Shown piece after piece: positions 1 through 6,074 of a stretch of 30,492 nucleotides of DNA (position 1 is the stretch's first letter; every line of letters begins with the position of its first letter). Source of the stretch: a virus; IMG/VR virus record IMGVR_UViG_3300030329_004996, positions 1 through 30,492 of that record; one strand, written 5' to 3'. The position numbers and the translations under genes are program-made. A model generated the notes under the pieces. The model was not told the DNA's origin and did not search any database. It was given only the letters and a program-made list of their open reading frames with translations.

Positions 1-57
1 TCTGAAGATGTGATCTGTATAAAATGCGGATCTAGTATGTACTCTGATAAAGGTTGA
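1..57 (+). CDS. 3' part of zinc-ribbon micro-protein (complete at 30343-30450)
   Basis: This is the C-terminal part of the 35-aa protein read whole at 30343-30450, opening at Ser18 and ending with TGA at 55-57. It carries the second cysteine pair (CIKC) of the putative zinc ribbon. It is partial only because the circular genome was opened here; it is not a broken gene. The next gene starts 4 bases later. Confidence 0.75.
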   Translation, partial: SEDVICIKCGSSMYSDKG

Positions 58-98
58 AAAGATGACTTGGCTTTATACATTAGTTGGGGGATTGATAG
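1..98. repeat. Left copy of the contig-end overlap
   Basis: These 98 bases are identical to 30394-30491, so the contig closes into a circle of about 30,393 bp. The base after the repeat differs (c at 99, a at 30492). Overlaps like this arise when a circularly permuted or terminally redundant phage genome is assembled; a true short terminal repeat is less likely because the repeat cuts through two coding genes. Confidence 0.9.
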
Positions 99-430
99 CA
101 GGGATCGGTGGAACTGTTCTTGTAATCAAAAGCAGAGCCCCAGTCTCTGATCCGGTTCAGCCCATCATAGAGCAAATCGAAGTACAGAAGAACCTGACAG
201 AGCCCGACCTTCTGGAAGTCCCTTGTTCTGATGCTTATATAGAGAAGCATGGAGAAGGGCTTTGCAGAGAAATGTTTTGCCGAATGACAACCAGGGGGAT
301 CGACAGCAAAACCAGCGGCCAGGAGTGCGAAGAAATAGCTAACCTTCTGAACTCTCTACAGATGTTAGAAGCCTGCTCCGATCAAGACCCTCTGGAGGAC
401 TGTTACGATGTCTTCAGATACCGCAAATAA
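62..430 (+). CDS. Small Cys-rich membrane-anchored protein
   Basis: A 122-aa protein of unrecognised family. Residues about 5-23 form a Gly/Val/Leu-rich hydrophobic segment followed by Lys and Arg, giving an N-terminal anchor or uncleaved signal. The rest is acidic and polar with six cysteines (about 55, 68, 73, 89, 105 and 114), suggesting disulfides in an exported domain. AAAGG at 50-54 is a usable ribosome site. The gene follows the zinc-ribbon micro-protein by 4 bases and overlaps the holin-like gene by 23 bases. From its position after the endolysin candidate (crossing the circle junction and two reverse genes) a lysis or envelope role, for instance spanin-like, is possible, but no lipobox is visible. 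Function is unassigned. Confidence 0.75.
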   Translation: MTWLYTLVGGLIAGIGGTVLVIKSRAPVSDPVQPIIEQIEVQKNLTEPDLLEVPCSDAYIEKHGEGLCREMFCRMTTRGIDSKTSGQECEEIANLLNSLQMLEACSDQDPLEDCYDVFRYRK

Positions 431-656
431 AAGCAGCGAATTGCGCAGCTGGGTGGAGCTAATGACGGGTCCTTTTTCTGCTCTGATTCTGAGCCTTTCC
501 ATCATTTATGCTGTAGGTTCATACGTCCCAAAAGTTGTTGATCGTCATCTGCTACAAATTGACAAATTGATTGAGCAGCAAGAAGCCGATCGGGCTTTGT
601 ATCAAAGGAGCCTCCAGGAAATCTTGATTAGGCTGGAAAGGATAGATGAAAGATGA
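408..656 (+). CDS. Holin-like single-span membrane protein with coiled coil
   Basis: An 82-aa protein with one strong hydrophobic span at residues about 22-40 and a polar, heptad-like C-terminal helix (about 45-80, regular Leu/Ile spacing among Glu, Gln, Arg and Asp). One span with a charged coiled-coil tail occurs in small phage holins and in inner-membrane spanins, and this is the best holin candidate in the window. It overlaps the upstream Cys-rich membrane gene by 23 bases and the downstream gene by ATGA, which fits a translationally coupled lysis cassette. The family was not recognised; the call rests on topology, size and context. Confidence 0.6.
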   Translation: MSSDTANKSSELRSWVELMTGPFSALILSLSIIYAVGSYVPKVVDRHLLQIDKLIEQQEADRALYQRSLQEILIRLERIDER

Positions 657-868
657 AGGATAAGGATTTAAATATTGATATTGATATAGATATGAAAATA
701 TACAAAATGTCTAATCTTAGCTATGTGATCCGGCTAAAAGACAGAGCCAGGACCATCAAAGAGAAAATCACGATTCAATACAGCAAAGAAGCAGCTGCAA
801 AGAAGGCTCGTCAAATCTTACAAGAATGGCTAGAAGAGCAAGAAAATGAAAAATCAGCCAGATCTTGA
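653..868 (+). CDS. Small basic protein, unknown
   Basis: A 71-aa protein starting at ATGA (ATG 653, upstream stop 654-656), with AAGGAT at 638-643 as ribosome site. Residues about 20-45 look like two short beta strands rich in Arg and Lys, followed by an Ala/Lys-rich helix and a Glu/Lys tail. An alternative start at 692 (Met14) lies in an AT-rich GATAT-repeat context much like that before the C5 methyltransferase at 12184, so part of the N-terminus may be regulatory DNA read as protein. The last 20 bases contain one arm of an inverted repeat (853-889). Confidence 0.6.
   Translation: MKDKDLNIDIDIDMKIYKMSNLSYVIRLKDRARTIKEKITIQYSKEAAAKKARQILQEWLEEQENEKSARS
668..704 (+). promoter_or_regulatory. 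AT-rich GATAT island overlapping a gene start
   Basis: Repeated ATTGATATTGATATAGATATG followed by AAAATATAC. The same pattern occurs near 6554, 10071, 12157 and 15066. It may be a promoter or operator, but here it lies within the reading frame of the 653-868 gene. Confidence 0.3.
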
Positions 869-929
869 AATTGTTGCGATCTGGCTGATAGTGATCTTTA
901 GCTTGTTTCTGGTTCTCTATTCGACCTGA
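846..929 (+). CDS. 27-aa transmembrane micro-protein (candidate)
   Basis: The ATG at 846 opens a 27-codon frame in a different phase from the gene ending at 868. It encodes a short polar N-terminus (MKNQPDLE) and then an almost continuous hydrophobic stretch to the end, a single membrane span. A weak GAAG-type ribosome site lies upstream. It follows the holin-like gene by one gene and could be an antiholin or accessory lysis peptide. It converges with, and overlaps by 13 bases, the reverse-strand membrane micro-protein 917-1060. The short length and the inverted repeat inside the frame keep confidence low. Confidence 0.35.
   Translation: MKNQPDLEIVAIWLIVIFSLFLVLYST
853..864 (+). terminator. 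Hairpin 853-864 / 878-889, possible terminator
   Basis: A perfect 12-bp inverted repeat: 853-864 pairs with 878-889 across a 13-base loop holding the stop codon of the 653-868 gene. It sits where + and - strand transcription converge. No proper U-run follows on either strand, so termination would be weak or factor-assisted. Confidence 0.45.
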
Positions 930-1060
930 TCGCAGTTATCAGGACCGCATAACACTTGATATCCAGAAGCATCTGAGATTCTTGAAATGCCAAATATCAG
1001 CAACAAAACCATCATAGCCAAAGCCCACATGAAGACCTCAATCATATCTTTGTCTTTCAT
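917..1060 (-). CDS. 47-aa membrane micro-protein
   Basis: This frame is read leftward from ATG at 1060 to TAG at 917-919. After MKDKDMIEVF comes a hydrophobic span at residues about 8-26 (Met/Leu/Val/Ile-rich), then a short polar tail with two cysteines (about 38 and 43). It is coupled to the upstream 65-aa gene by an ATGA overlap at 1057-1060, strong support for translation despite its size. It ends the - strand cluster that begins near 3868. Function is unknown; a small membrane-acting host-modulation protein is possible. Confidence 0.6.
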   Translation of the reverse strand: MKDKDMIEVFMWALAMMVLLLIFGISRISDASGYQVLCGPDNCDQVE

Positions 1061-1254
1061 TGTTCGATCCTCACTGTTGCAATAGTCGTTCCCATTTTGA
1101 TGCTTTTCCCGTCATATTGTTCAGCATTATTGTGACTGAGCAAAGTTACGATCAAATCTTGCTCTTGCTGTGTCAGCAATTCCCAATGCTTTTGGTTTCC
1201 GCTTTTGATTGTGATTTCTGAGCCTGTTTTGTAATCGTAAAGAATGATTTTCAT
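1057..1254 (-). CDS. Small phage protein carrying a duplicated N-terminal module
   Basis: A 65-aa protein of unrecognised family. The first 16 residues (MKIILYDYKTGSEITI) are nearly identical to the start of the 21-aa peptide at 1679-1744, and the DNA matches over 48 bases with 3 differences. The rest contains a Gln/Leu/Glu-rich predicted helix (about 23-45) and a terminal beta-like TTIATVRIEQ. It starts by ATGA overlap with the 1251-1682 gene and ends by ATGA overlap with the 917-1060 gene. No membrane segment is visible. Confidence 0.65.
   Translation of the reverse strand: MKIILYDYKTGSEITIKSGNQKHWELLTQQEQDLIVTLLSHNNAEQYDGKSIKMGTTIATVRIEQ
1207..1254 (-). repeat. 48-bp direct repeat, copy 1
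   Basis: Matches 1697-1744 at 45 of 48 bases. The repeat begins exactly at the start codon and runs for 16 codons; homology ends on both sides. Confidence 0.85.
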
Positions 1255-1682
1255 GATGTGGTTCCGGCTGGTATTTTGTTACAATTATCGTCCCATTTAC
1301 ATTTGATTACCTTCCGGCTGCGTGGGTCAAACAAGTGGGGATCCTTTCCATATTTCTGCTCATGAGGAGCGTTTCTAAGAAGTGCCAGCTCCCCGTCCTC
1401 CAATTGGTGTACGAACTCCCAGACTTCTGGATCTACGATACCAAAGTCGTATGGATAACGGGTCTTCCAACCCTCCCGGAAGAATGGATCTCTCAGACCT
1501 GTGACCTCTTGCCCCAGGATATAATCCCGGTTGGCTCCGACATCTCCATAGCGGGTGGGCCATGAAGAAACGACAACATAAGATCCAGCCGGGACATGAA
1601 AGCTTCCAGGCTGGTTCAAAGATCTGTCTCCCATTTTGACTCTCTTTAGGGTCCTGAGGACCATACCTAGCTGTAAATTCAT
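1251..1682 (-). CDS. Unknown phage protein, 143 aa
   Basis: The frame is open to 1820, but the preferred start is ATG at 1682, which overlaps the TGA of the upstream 21-aa peptide (ATGA at 1679-1682). The product has a basic start, a region that looks like a small beta barrel with PAGSYVVVSS, aromatic/Arg motifs (WPTRYGDVG, DYILGQEVTGL) and a C-terminus with CKWDDNC. The cysteine pair could bind metal with partners elsewhere. The family was not recognised. It sits in the tightly coupled - strand cluster and is followed by the 65-aa gene. Confidence 0.65.
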   Translation of the reverse strand: MNLQLGMVLRTLKRVKMGDRSLNQPGSFHVPAGSYVVVSSWPTRYGDVGANRDYILGQEVTGLRDPFFREGWKTRYPYDFGIVDPEVWEFVHQLEDGELALLRNAPHEQKYGKDPHLFDPRSRKVIKCKWDDNCNKIPAGTTS

Positions 1683-1744
1683 CTTAGTATCCCTATGATT
1701 GTGATTTCTGACCCTGTTTTGTAATCGTATAGAATGATTCTCAT
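1679..1744 (-). CDS. 21-aa leader-like peptide, truncated duplicate of the 65-aa protein start
   Basis: ATG at 1744 is preceded by AGAGGAAAAT, one of the better ribosome sites in the cluster. The peptide is MRIILYDYKTGSEITI plus five residues (IGILR), and its stop overlaps the start of the 143-aa gene by ATGA. It therefore looks like a translated leader or coupling peptide derived from the same module as the 65-aa protein at 1057-1254. The same frame is open upstream to a TTG at 1870 (63 aa in all), so a longer protein cannot be excluded. Confidence 0.5.
   Translation of the reverse strand: MRIILYDYKTGSEITIIGILR
1697..1744 (-). repeat. 48-bp direct repeat, copy 2
   Basis: Second copy of 1207-1254 with 3 mismatches; it encodes the first 16 residues of the 21-aa peptide. 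The high identity points to a recent duplication. Confidence 0.85.
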
Positions 1745-1784
1745 ATTTTCCTCTGTTGGGGTTGAAAAATGATACTTTTGTTTT

Positions 1785-1840
1785 GCCGCGGCTGTCTCCT
1801 CTTGCCTCAGATTTTTCCAAATCTTGTTGATAGCCGCGGC
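1785..1840. repeat. Nested inverted repeats in an intercistronic gap
   Basis: The outer arms GCCGCGGCTGTC (1785-1796) and GATAGCCGCGGC (1829-1840) pair with one non-Watson-Crick position. The inner arms AGATTT (1809-1814) and AAATCT (1819-1824) pair around TTCC. The element lies in the about 100-base gap between the RHH gene and the next - strand start, and could be an RNA structure or processing site. There is no U-tract. Confidence 0.5.
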
Positions 1841-1845
1841 CTTTG

Positions 1846-2148
1846 CTATTCTGGAACCTGAAGAAAACAAGCGACAGCAGCTCTGACGATAGCGCTCGGT
1901 GTTACTCCGTTCTCTTCAGCAGATGCTTTGATCTTCTTGTGCATTGTGAGCGGAATGCTGATGCTCATTCTTTTGGCTCCGCTTTTCCCGTGAGATGGTG
2001 ATCCTCTGGTTTCCCCTCCGATTATCGGATATCGATACCCACAGGCGGGACATTCTGAAGACAGAGGACCAGAAGCAGGATGCAAATTGATAGCTCTGCA
2101 ATTTGGACACTGGACCGCTATGTTCCCGAAAAGTTTATTTTTTTGCAT
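1846..2148 (-). CDS. Zinc-ribbon plus ribbon-helix-helix DNA-binding protein
   Basis: A 100-aa protein. The frame is open upstream, but ATG 2148 is chosen because the N-terminal zinc ribbon follows directly: CPNC at residues 14-17 and CPAC at 33-36, with the knuckle spacing of a Cys4 ribbon. A Gly/Ser/Lys linker leads to residues about 58-96, which fit a ribbon-helix-helix domain: a strand (KRMSISIPL), a helix (MHKKIKASAEENG), then a turn and second helix (TPSAIVRAAVACFL). RHH proteins bind operators as dimers, so this is a good candidate phage transcription regulator. It overlaps the SWIM gene by 14 bases. Confidence 0.75.
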   Translation of the reverse strand: MQKNKLFGNIAVQCPNCRAINLHPASGPLSSECPACGYRYPIIGGETRGSPSHGKSGAKRMSISIPLTMHKKIKASAEENGVTPSAIVRAAVACFLQVPE

Positions 2149-2416
2149 GATATATAGTTTCCTTGATGGTTGATAATTTGCTGAGATGTTTACAGAATGA
2201 GTGCCGAAATTTGAAGTCTGGACATTCGCAGAACCATTCTGGGGGGTCCTGAAAAATGACGGCTTCGTATTTTCGATCTGATTTTTGGCTTTGCATAACC
2301 GCGCTAACGCTGACAAGCCGATCACCAAAAAACTGGTATCTTGGAGCTGTTGCAAAGAGTACAGTTTTTGCCTTCTCCACTTTTGGAGAAGGCAAGCCGA
2401 AAAGGTCTATCTTCAT
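2135..2416 (-). CDS. SWIM zinc-finger protein
   Basis: A 93-aa protein with a SWIM-type zinc-binding signature near the C-terminus: C63-E-C65-P, ten residues, then C75-K-H77, inside WFCECPDFKFRHSFCKHL. SWIM domains (CxCxnCxH) mediate DNA or protein contacts and are typically part of larger proteins, so a free-standing one is notable. The N-terminal half looks beta-rich, ending with the strand YEAVIFQD. It starts by ATGA overlap with the 161-aa gene and ends overlapping the zinc-ribbon/RHH gene. No enzymatic domain is seen; an adaptor or nucleic-acid-binding role is inferred. Confidence 0.75.
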   Translation of the reverse strand: MKIDLFGLPSPKVEKAKTVLFATAPRYQFFGDRLVSVSAVMQSQKSDRKYEAVIFQDPPEWFCECPDFKFRHSFCKHLSKLSTIKETIYHAKK

Positions 2417-2898
2417 GGAAGCTTTCCATGGAGATATTCATCAATATGATCTTGATTCAAGTCGTTAAAAAATACGAATTCTTCGAGTGTTACACCAAAC
2501 TTATGGCAAAATTCTCTTGCTTCCACTCTGCCTGAAATCTTCAAACAGGGCTTATTGAAGTGGAGCCACTGAAGCACCAGACTCCAAAATCTATTGATGT
2601 TGCTAAGCATCTCATAGCCCCAAGATGTATGCGATGATTCTTCTCTGGTAAGAGTAGCTCCGCAACCCTGACAGATAAGGGCACTCCATCCCACAAAATT
2701 AATATCTTTGTGGAGGTGGTTGCATCCAGGACAATAAAAGTCCACAAGATGAGTCAATCCTTTCTGTGTATTTTCTCTTCGGAATCCATGGAATGAAACG
2801 CTCCACTCCAGATCCTCAGGGATCGGTCCGTCGATCTCTCTGCTGACTGGCAGCCCATCAGCATATATCTCATTCATCAATTTTTCTGTGCTTTTCAT
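2413..2898 (-). CDS. Zinc-ribbon protein, unknown function
   Basis: A 161-aa protein. Start ATG 2898 is preceded by AAGGAAGAT, a good ribosome site; Met8 is an alternative. The middle holds two cysteine knuckles, CPGC (about 56-59) and CQGC (about 76-79), about 17 residues apart, a Cys4 zinc ribbon. The C-terminal half is Trp/Phe/Leu-rich with predicted helices (NINRFWSLVLQWLHF, AREFCHKFGVTLEEFVFF). The ribbon suggests nucleic-acid or protein binding. Between the HNH gene and the SWIM gene, it forms a run of metal-binding small proteins. The family was not recognised. Confidence 0.65.
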   Translation of the reverse strand: MKSTEKLMNEIYADGLPVSREIDGPIPEDLEWSVSFHGFRRENTQKGLTHLVDFYCPGCNHLHKDINFVGWSALICQGCGATLTREESSHTSWGYEMLSNINRFWSLVLQWLHFNKPCLKISGRVEAREFCHKFGVTLEEFVFFNDLNQDHIDEYLHGKLP

Positions 2899-2911
2899 AT
2901 CTTCCTTGGGG

Positions 2912-3382
2912 TTATTGCAGCCTGTTGGGGGCCTTGTTCATGTCTTGGCCGTTTGCAATCCAGAAAGCAGCGGCTACGATCTGCTGGCCGAATCGGGTAA
3001 TATTTGATTTGTTGAGGATCTTGATCCGCTCTGAAATCTCAAAAGTGATCCTTGCCTTGGTAGACTCATCAAGGCTATCAATCCAGTTATTTATGCTTTT
3101 GTCTCCTCTGCTGCTGTTGCATGAGCGGCAAAGGGTGATCAGGTTGCAGGCTGCGTTTGAGCCCCACTTTGACCAGCAAGCCAGATGATCGAGGGTGAGG
3201 ATCTCGTTTCCAGTCATATCAGAAACATGCTTTCCACAGCAGCGGCACTGATATCCATCAAGGGCATAGATCGCCCATCGTACTTTCTTGGAGATCCATT
3301 TTCCGGCCGGCCGCGGTCCGCGGTCTTTTGAGCTTCTTTTGCTTCTTGGAATAAAGTTTTTGCTTGAAAGTTGGATACTCAT
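2912..3382 (-). CDS. HNH endonuclease
   Basis: A 156-aa protein with a classical HNH core: a CRCCG knuckle (about 46-50), LTLDHL with the Asp-His pair (about 65-66), NLITLC with the central Asn, and CRSCNSSRGDKS closing the second knuckle. The fold nicks or cuts DNA with a divalent metal. ATG 3382 is preferred over ATG 3385 because AGGA is too close to the first. The N-terminus is strongly basic. HNH proteins of this size are either free-standing homing enzymes or packaging-associated nucleases; this one is far from the terminase genes on the map, so the homing or accessory role is favoured. Confidence 0.88.
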   Translation of the reverse strand: MSIQLSSKNFIPRSKRSSKDRGPRPAGKWISKKVRWAIYALDGYQCRCCGKHVSDMTGNEILTLDHLACWSKWGSNAACNLITLCRSCNSSRGDKSINNWIDSLDESTKARITFEISERIKILNKSNITRFGQQIVAAAFWIANGQDMNKAPNRLQ

Positions 3383-3396
3383 CATTTCCTCACAAT

Positions 3397-3431
3397 ATTA
3401 ATATAACATATTAGATCTCAATATGTGATAA
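3397..3431 (-). promoter_or_regulatory. AT-rich island upstream of the HNH gene
   Basis: The 90-base gap before the HNH gene contains ATATTAATATAACATATTAG and related repeats. It is placed as expected for the promoter of the HNH/SWIM/RHH cluster and resembles the islands at 29742 and 30184. No convincing -35 element was seen. Confidence 0.4.
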
Positions 3432-3472
3432 TAACCATGATCAGAAGCAAAATAGTATGCTTTTCAGCCTTT

Positions 3473-3868
3473 TTATCCGTCAATTGAATCAAATACGATC
3501 GCAATACGATCCAGAATCTCCTTTTCTGGATCTTGTGACTTGGTTGGCAAGAGAGGAATCCTAACAATGTCTTCAGGTATTGCTTCATAGCCGTATTTTC
3601 TAAGCATTTTGCTCAGCCTTTTGATGCTGCTTTTGTTTGCTACAAAGAACTTTGAAAGAATAATCAGCTCAGATACTTTCTCAATTGCCTGCTCTTCTTT
3701 GCCTTCATCAGAAACCCAAAAGTAAGATCCGAGGATTTGCTTTCTGTCTGTCGCGACTGCTATCAGCAGCAGATGTTTTGTAGTTGATTCCAGAAAGAAA
3801 ACAACCCTATTCAGTCGAAACATTTGCCATGATTTGAGGCCGTCGATTGCTGATGCTTCAGAGTACAC
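3473..3868 (-). CDS. Unknown phage protein, 131 aa, GTG start
   Basis: The start codon is GTG (3868), chosen because AAGGAGG lies just upstream with a spacing of about 6. The N-terminal half appears beta-rich (MFRLNRVVFFLES, HLLLIAVATD, SYFWVSDEG), the C-terminal half helical (EQAIEKVSELIILSKFF, IKRLSKMLRKYG). No family was recognised and there are no metal-binding or membrane signatures. It is transcribed separately from the tail-appendage cassette: a strong reverse terminator lies upstream at 3912-3938 and an AT-rich island at 3886-3903. Confidence 0.7.
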   Translation of the reverse strand: MYSEASAIDGLKSWQMFRLNRVVFFLESTTKHLLLIAVATDRKQILGSYFWVSDEGKEEQAIEKVSELIILSKFFVANKSSIKRLSKMLRKYGYEAIPEDIVRIPLLPTKSQDPEKEILDRIAIVFDSIDG

Positions 3869-3885
3869 AAATCCTCCTTGGATGA

Positions 3886-3903
3886 TAATATCATATCATA
3901 TAG
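3886..3903 (-). promoter_or_regulatory. Candidate promoter island before the 131-aa gene
   Basis: On the reverse strand it reads CTATATGATATGATATTAT, related to the ATATATGATATTAT of the repeats at 29703 and 30145. It sits between the 3912-3938 terminator and the GTG start, where a promoter is required. Confidence 0.45.
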
Positions 3904-3911
3904 ACACAAAA

Positions 3912-3938
3912 AGGCCCGGTCAACAAATGACCGGGCCT
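3912..3938 (-). terminator. Rho-independent terminator of the tail-appendage cassette
   Basis: A perfect 11-bp GC-rich stem (3912-3922 with 3928-3938) and 5-base loop, followed on the reverse strand by TTTTTG. It lies 24 bases beyond the stop of the tail-fibre gene. Confidence 0.88.
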
Positions 3939-3961
3939 GACTATTTGGAAACCTAAGAAAA

Positions 3962-5788
3962 TCAGGTCAAGTAGTCAAAGATCAGGCTGTCACTGTTTGG
4001 AGCAGAGCCGAAAGTAACAGCACAAACACCACCTGATCCATCATTGGCAACCGTGTACTCTGAAGCATCAGCAGGAGAAGATCCTACCTTTTTGCATCTC
4101 ATACCATTGCGAAACACACAAACACCATCAAGAAAACTAGCATCAACAGTTCGACCGAGATCGTATTTAGTAGCACCTGATCCGGTCTGGCTTTCTGTAT
4201 ATCGACGCGCTCCGATCTTGGCGATTGTGACAGCATCGTCTTGAATTTTGGCTGTCTGAACAGCGTTAGCTCCCAGCTTTCCAGACGTGATTGCATTGGC
4301 TGAAATCGTAACAGCGCCAGAGCTAGCCATAGTAGCATCTCCTGACATAGCTGTTCCGGCTGGTCGGTTGCTTGCATTTCCCAGAAGCATTTGACCGGCG
4401 TTCAGATTGCTCAGCTTGTCCAAAATGACAGCACCGTCAGAAATTTTTGCAGACGATACAGAATTGGCCGCAAGTTGAGCACTCCCGATCCCATTTGCTG
4501 GAACTTTCAAATTATCGCCGTCAATGGTGATCGTAGACCCATCAGTACCAACAGCAAAAACACCAGACGAAGCAGTGATCCCGGCCCCAGCCATAGCAGT
4601 CGCAAGACTGGAAATAGTTTTCATCTTACTGATGTTGCTGTCCCCAGCATCAATCATCGGAAGCTTATCTGCTCCGACATCCCAGGCATCAAGGGCGGGC
4701 AGGTCGTTAAGGTTTACTTCAAACTGTCCAGAAATAGCCGCAAGTCCTGTCCCTCTCATAGCAGAAGCGACATCGGCGATACTTCCTTTTTTGCTGCTGT
4801 TGTCGCTTGCATCAATAAACGCAATGGAATCAGCAGCTACAATTGTAGCCGCTCCCAAAGTGTTGAGGTCAAGCTTTACAGCATCACCACTGACGGTAAC
4901 ACCATCAGAAGCAGAGACAGCCAGAGCCGCTCCGCCTCCTCCGGTCAGTCCGGCCCCAGCTACCGAAGTCGCAATTTTTCCGGCCGTGATCGCTGCATCG
5001 GCGATCTTAGCAGTTGAAACACCAGCCGCTTTAATGATTACATTGTTTCCAGCCAATGCTATAGAGCTGTCATCAACTGAAACCGACAGAGCAGAACCAC
5101 CACCACCTGAAAGACCGTTTCCGGCTACTGAGGTGTTCAGTTCTGTTGCTGTGATCCCTGCTGCTTTCACTTTCAAGGCATCAGATGCGATCTGAACAGT
5201 CGAATTGTCAACATTTACAGAAAGAGTGTTTCCAGTTTTGGCCAGACCGTCACCTGCTACGATCGATCCCGCTCCGCTAAACTGGGTCCAGTTCTGAGAT
5301 GCAAAACTAGAAAGTTCAGCGGTTTGGGTGAATGCTTCATTTTCGGAAGTTCCTTCTGTGATGAAAACAGCAGCACCTTGGAGTTCTGTATATGGGTCAG
5401 CATCTGTGGCCCGTGTCATTGCTGCAGCTGCACCGTTCCATACATAGATTCCATTTTGGGAGCCTGTACTTTGAGCCGTACACAGAACACGATCGCCGGC
5501 CGCAAGATTTACACCATCAAGGGCCGCGCCTGGACTGGAAAGGTTTACATTTGATCCGACTTTGACCCGACAAGAATCTTTCCAAGAAAGACCCTGTACA
5601 AGACCATCAACATACTGTTTACGCACAAGGTCATTCGCTGCAGTCGGATCTGCGTTGACGGTAGGCAGAGCAGTGAAAGCCCATACCTGATTGAGGGCCG
5701 CTTTTGCTGGGGTTACTACGGCTGAGCCGAGTTTTGAGGACGAGATCGCGCTATCTGCAATCTGATCCGATACTATACGAATAGGCAT
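3962..5788 (-). CDS. Tail fibre / appendage protein with repeated shaft motifs
   Basis: A 608-aa Ala/Ser/Gly-rich protein, almost free of Cys until the end. It is built from many imperfect repeats of the type D-x-A-I/V-T-x-x-K-I/L (e.g. SDQIADSAISSSKLG, ISDGAVILDKLS, DDAVTIAKIG) alternating with AGxGLSGGGG-type turns, typical of trimeric phage fibre shafts. The N-terminus probably attaches to the tail; the last about 75 residues form a tip domain with a YDLG start, VCVFRNGMR and a SLIFDY ending, matching the separate 89-aa protein upstream. Three - strand appendage genes lie together opposite to the tail genes. The host receptor-binding role is inferred. Confidence 0.85.
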   Translation of the reverse strand: MPIRIVSDQIADSAISSSKLGSAVVTPAKAALNQVWAFTALPTVNADPTAANDLVRKQYVDGLVQGLSWKDSCRVKVGSNVNLSSPGAALDGVNLAAGDRVLCTAQSTGSQNGIYVWNGAAAAMTRATDADPYTELQGAAVFITEGTSENEAFTQTAELSSFASQNWTQFSGAGSIVAGDGLAKTGNTLSVNVDNSTVQIASDALKVKAAGITATELNTSVAGNGLSGGGGSALSVSVDDSSIALAGNNVIIKAAGVSTAKIADAAITAGKIATSVAGAGLTGGGGAALAVSASDGVTVSGDAVKLDLNTLGAATIVAADSIAFIDASDNSSKKGSIADVASAMRGTGLAAISGQFEVNLNDLPALDAWDVGADKLPMIDAGDSNISKMKTISSLATAMAGAGITASSGVFAVGTDGSTITIDGDNLKVPANGIGSAQLAANSVSSAKISDGAVILDKLSNLNAGQMLLGNASNRPAGTAMSGDATMASSGAVTISANAITSGKLGANAVQTAKIQDDAVTIAKIGARRYTESQTGSGATKYDLGRTVDASFLDGVCVFRNGMRCKKVGSSPADASEYTVANDGSGGVCAVTFGSAPNSDSLIFDYLT

Positions 5789-5803
5789 TTTTTTTATCCA
5801 TGG

Positions 5804-6073
5804 CTATAGGGGAGAATAATCAACGATCAAAGAATCGCCTGGATGGGCGACAAATGACGTATTGAAAGTTGTTCCACTTGCCTCAGATATTTGTATTCCA
5901 TTTGTTTGTCTGACACCGTTCCAGTATACTCTGAGAGTTCCTGTTTTGTAGGCTTGGCCCAAATCAAACGATTGATTGCTGTCTCCAATCTGATTAGAAA
6001 GATCCTTGCTCTTTTCTGTCGTCCCGAGAGAAGCAGTGCCACCCTCGGCATTGAATACATTCGATATAGCCAT
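5804..6073 (-). CDS. Free-standing fibre-tip domain protein
   Basis: An 89-aa protein, alignable by eye with the C-terminus of the 608-aa fibre: FDLGQAYKTG... against YDLGRTV..., VYWNGVRQ against VFRNGMRC, and PGDSLIVDYSPL against NSDSLIFDYLT. This pattern (F/Y-x-L, V-x-x-N-G, a F/Y strand and a final ...L-I-V-D-Y) is a widespread domain near the ends of phage fibres. It may be a small separate tip or accessory fibre subunit, or a paralogue split from a longer fibre. It is 15 bases upstream of the main fibre gene in the same operon. Confidence 0.75.
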   Translation of the reverse strand: MAISNVFNAEGGTASLGTTEKSKDLSNQIGDSNQSFDLGQAYKTGTLRVYWNGVRQTNGIQISEASGTTFNTSFVAHPGDSLIVDYSPL

Positions 6074-6074
6074 A

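Noticed and set aside
1251-1820. Longer 189-aa version of the 143-aa protein
   Set aside because: The extra 46 residues read antisense-like through the leader peptide; ATG 1682 is coupled by ATGA to the leader peptide and fits better.
1846-2355. 169-aa version of the zinc-ribbon/RHH protein
   Set aside because: The extra 69 residues are the SWIM gene read in another phase; ATG 2148 starts just before the ribbon.
4391-5195. Long + strand ORFs (208 and 223 aa) opposite the fibre gene
   Set aside because: They are antisense shadows of the low-complexity Ala/Ser/Gly repeats, with no ribosome site and with unlikely Pro/Ser composition.
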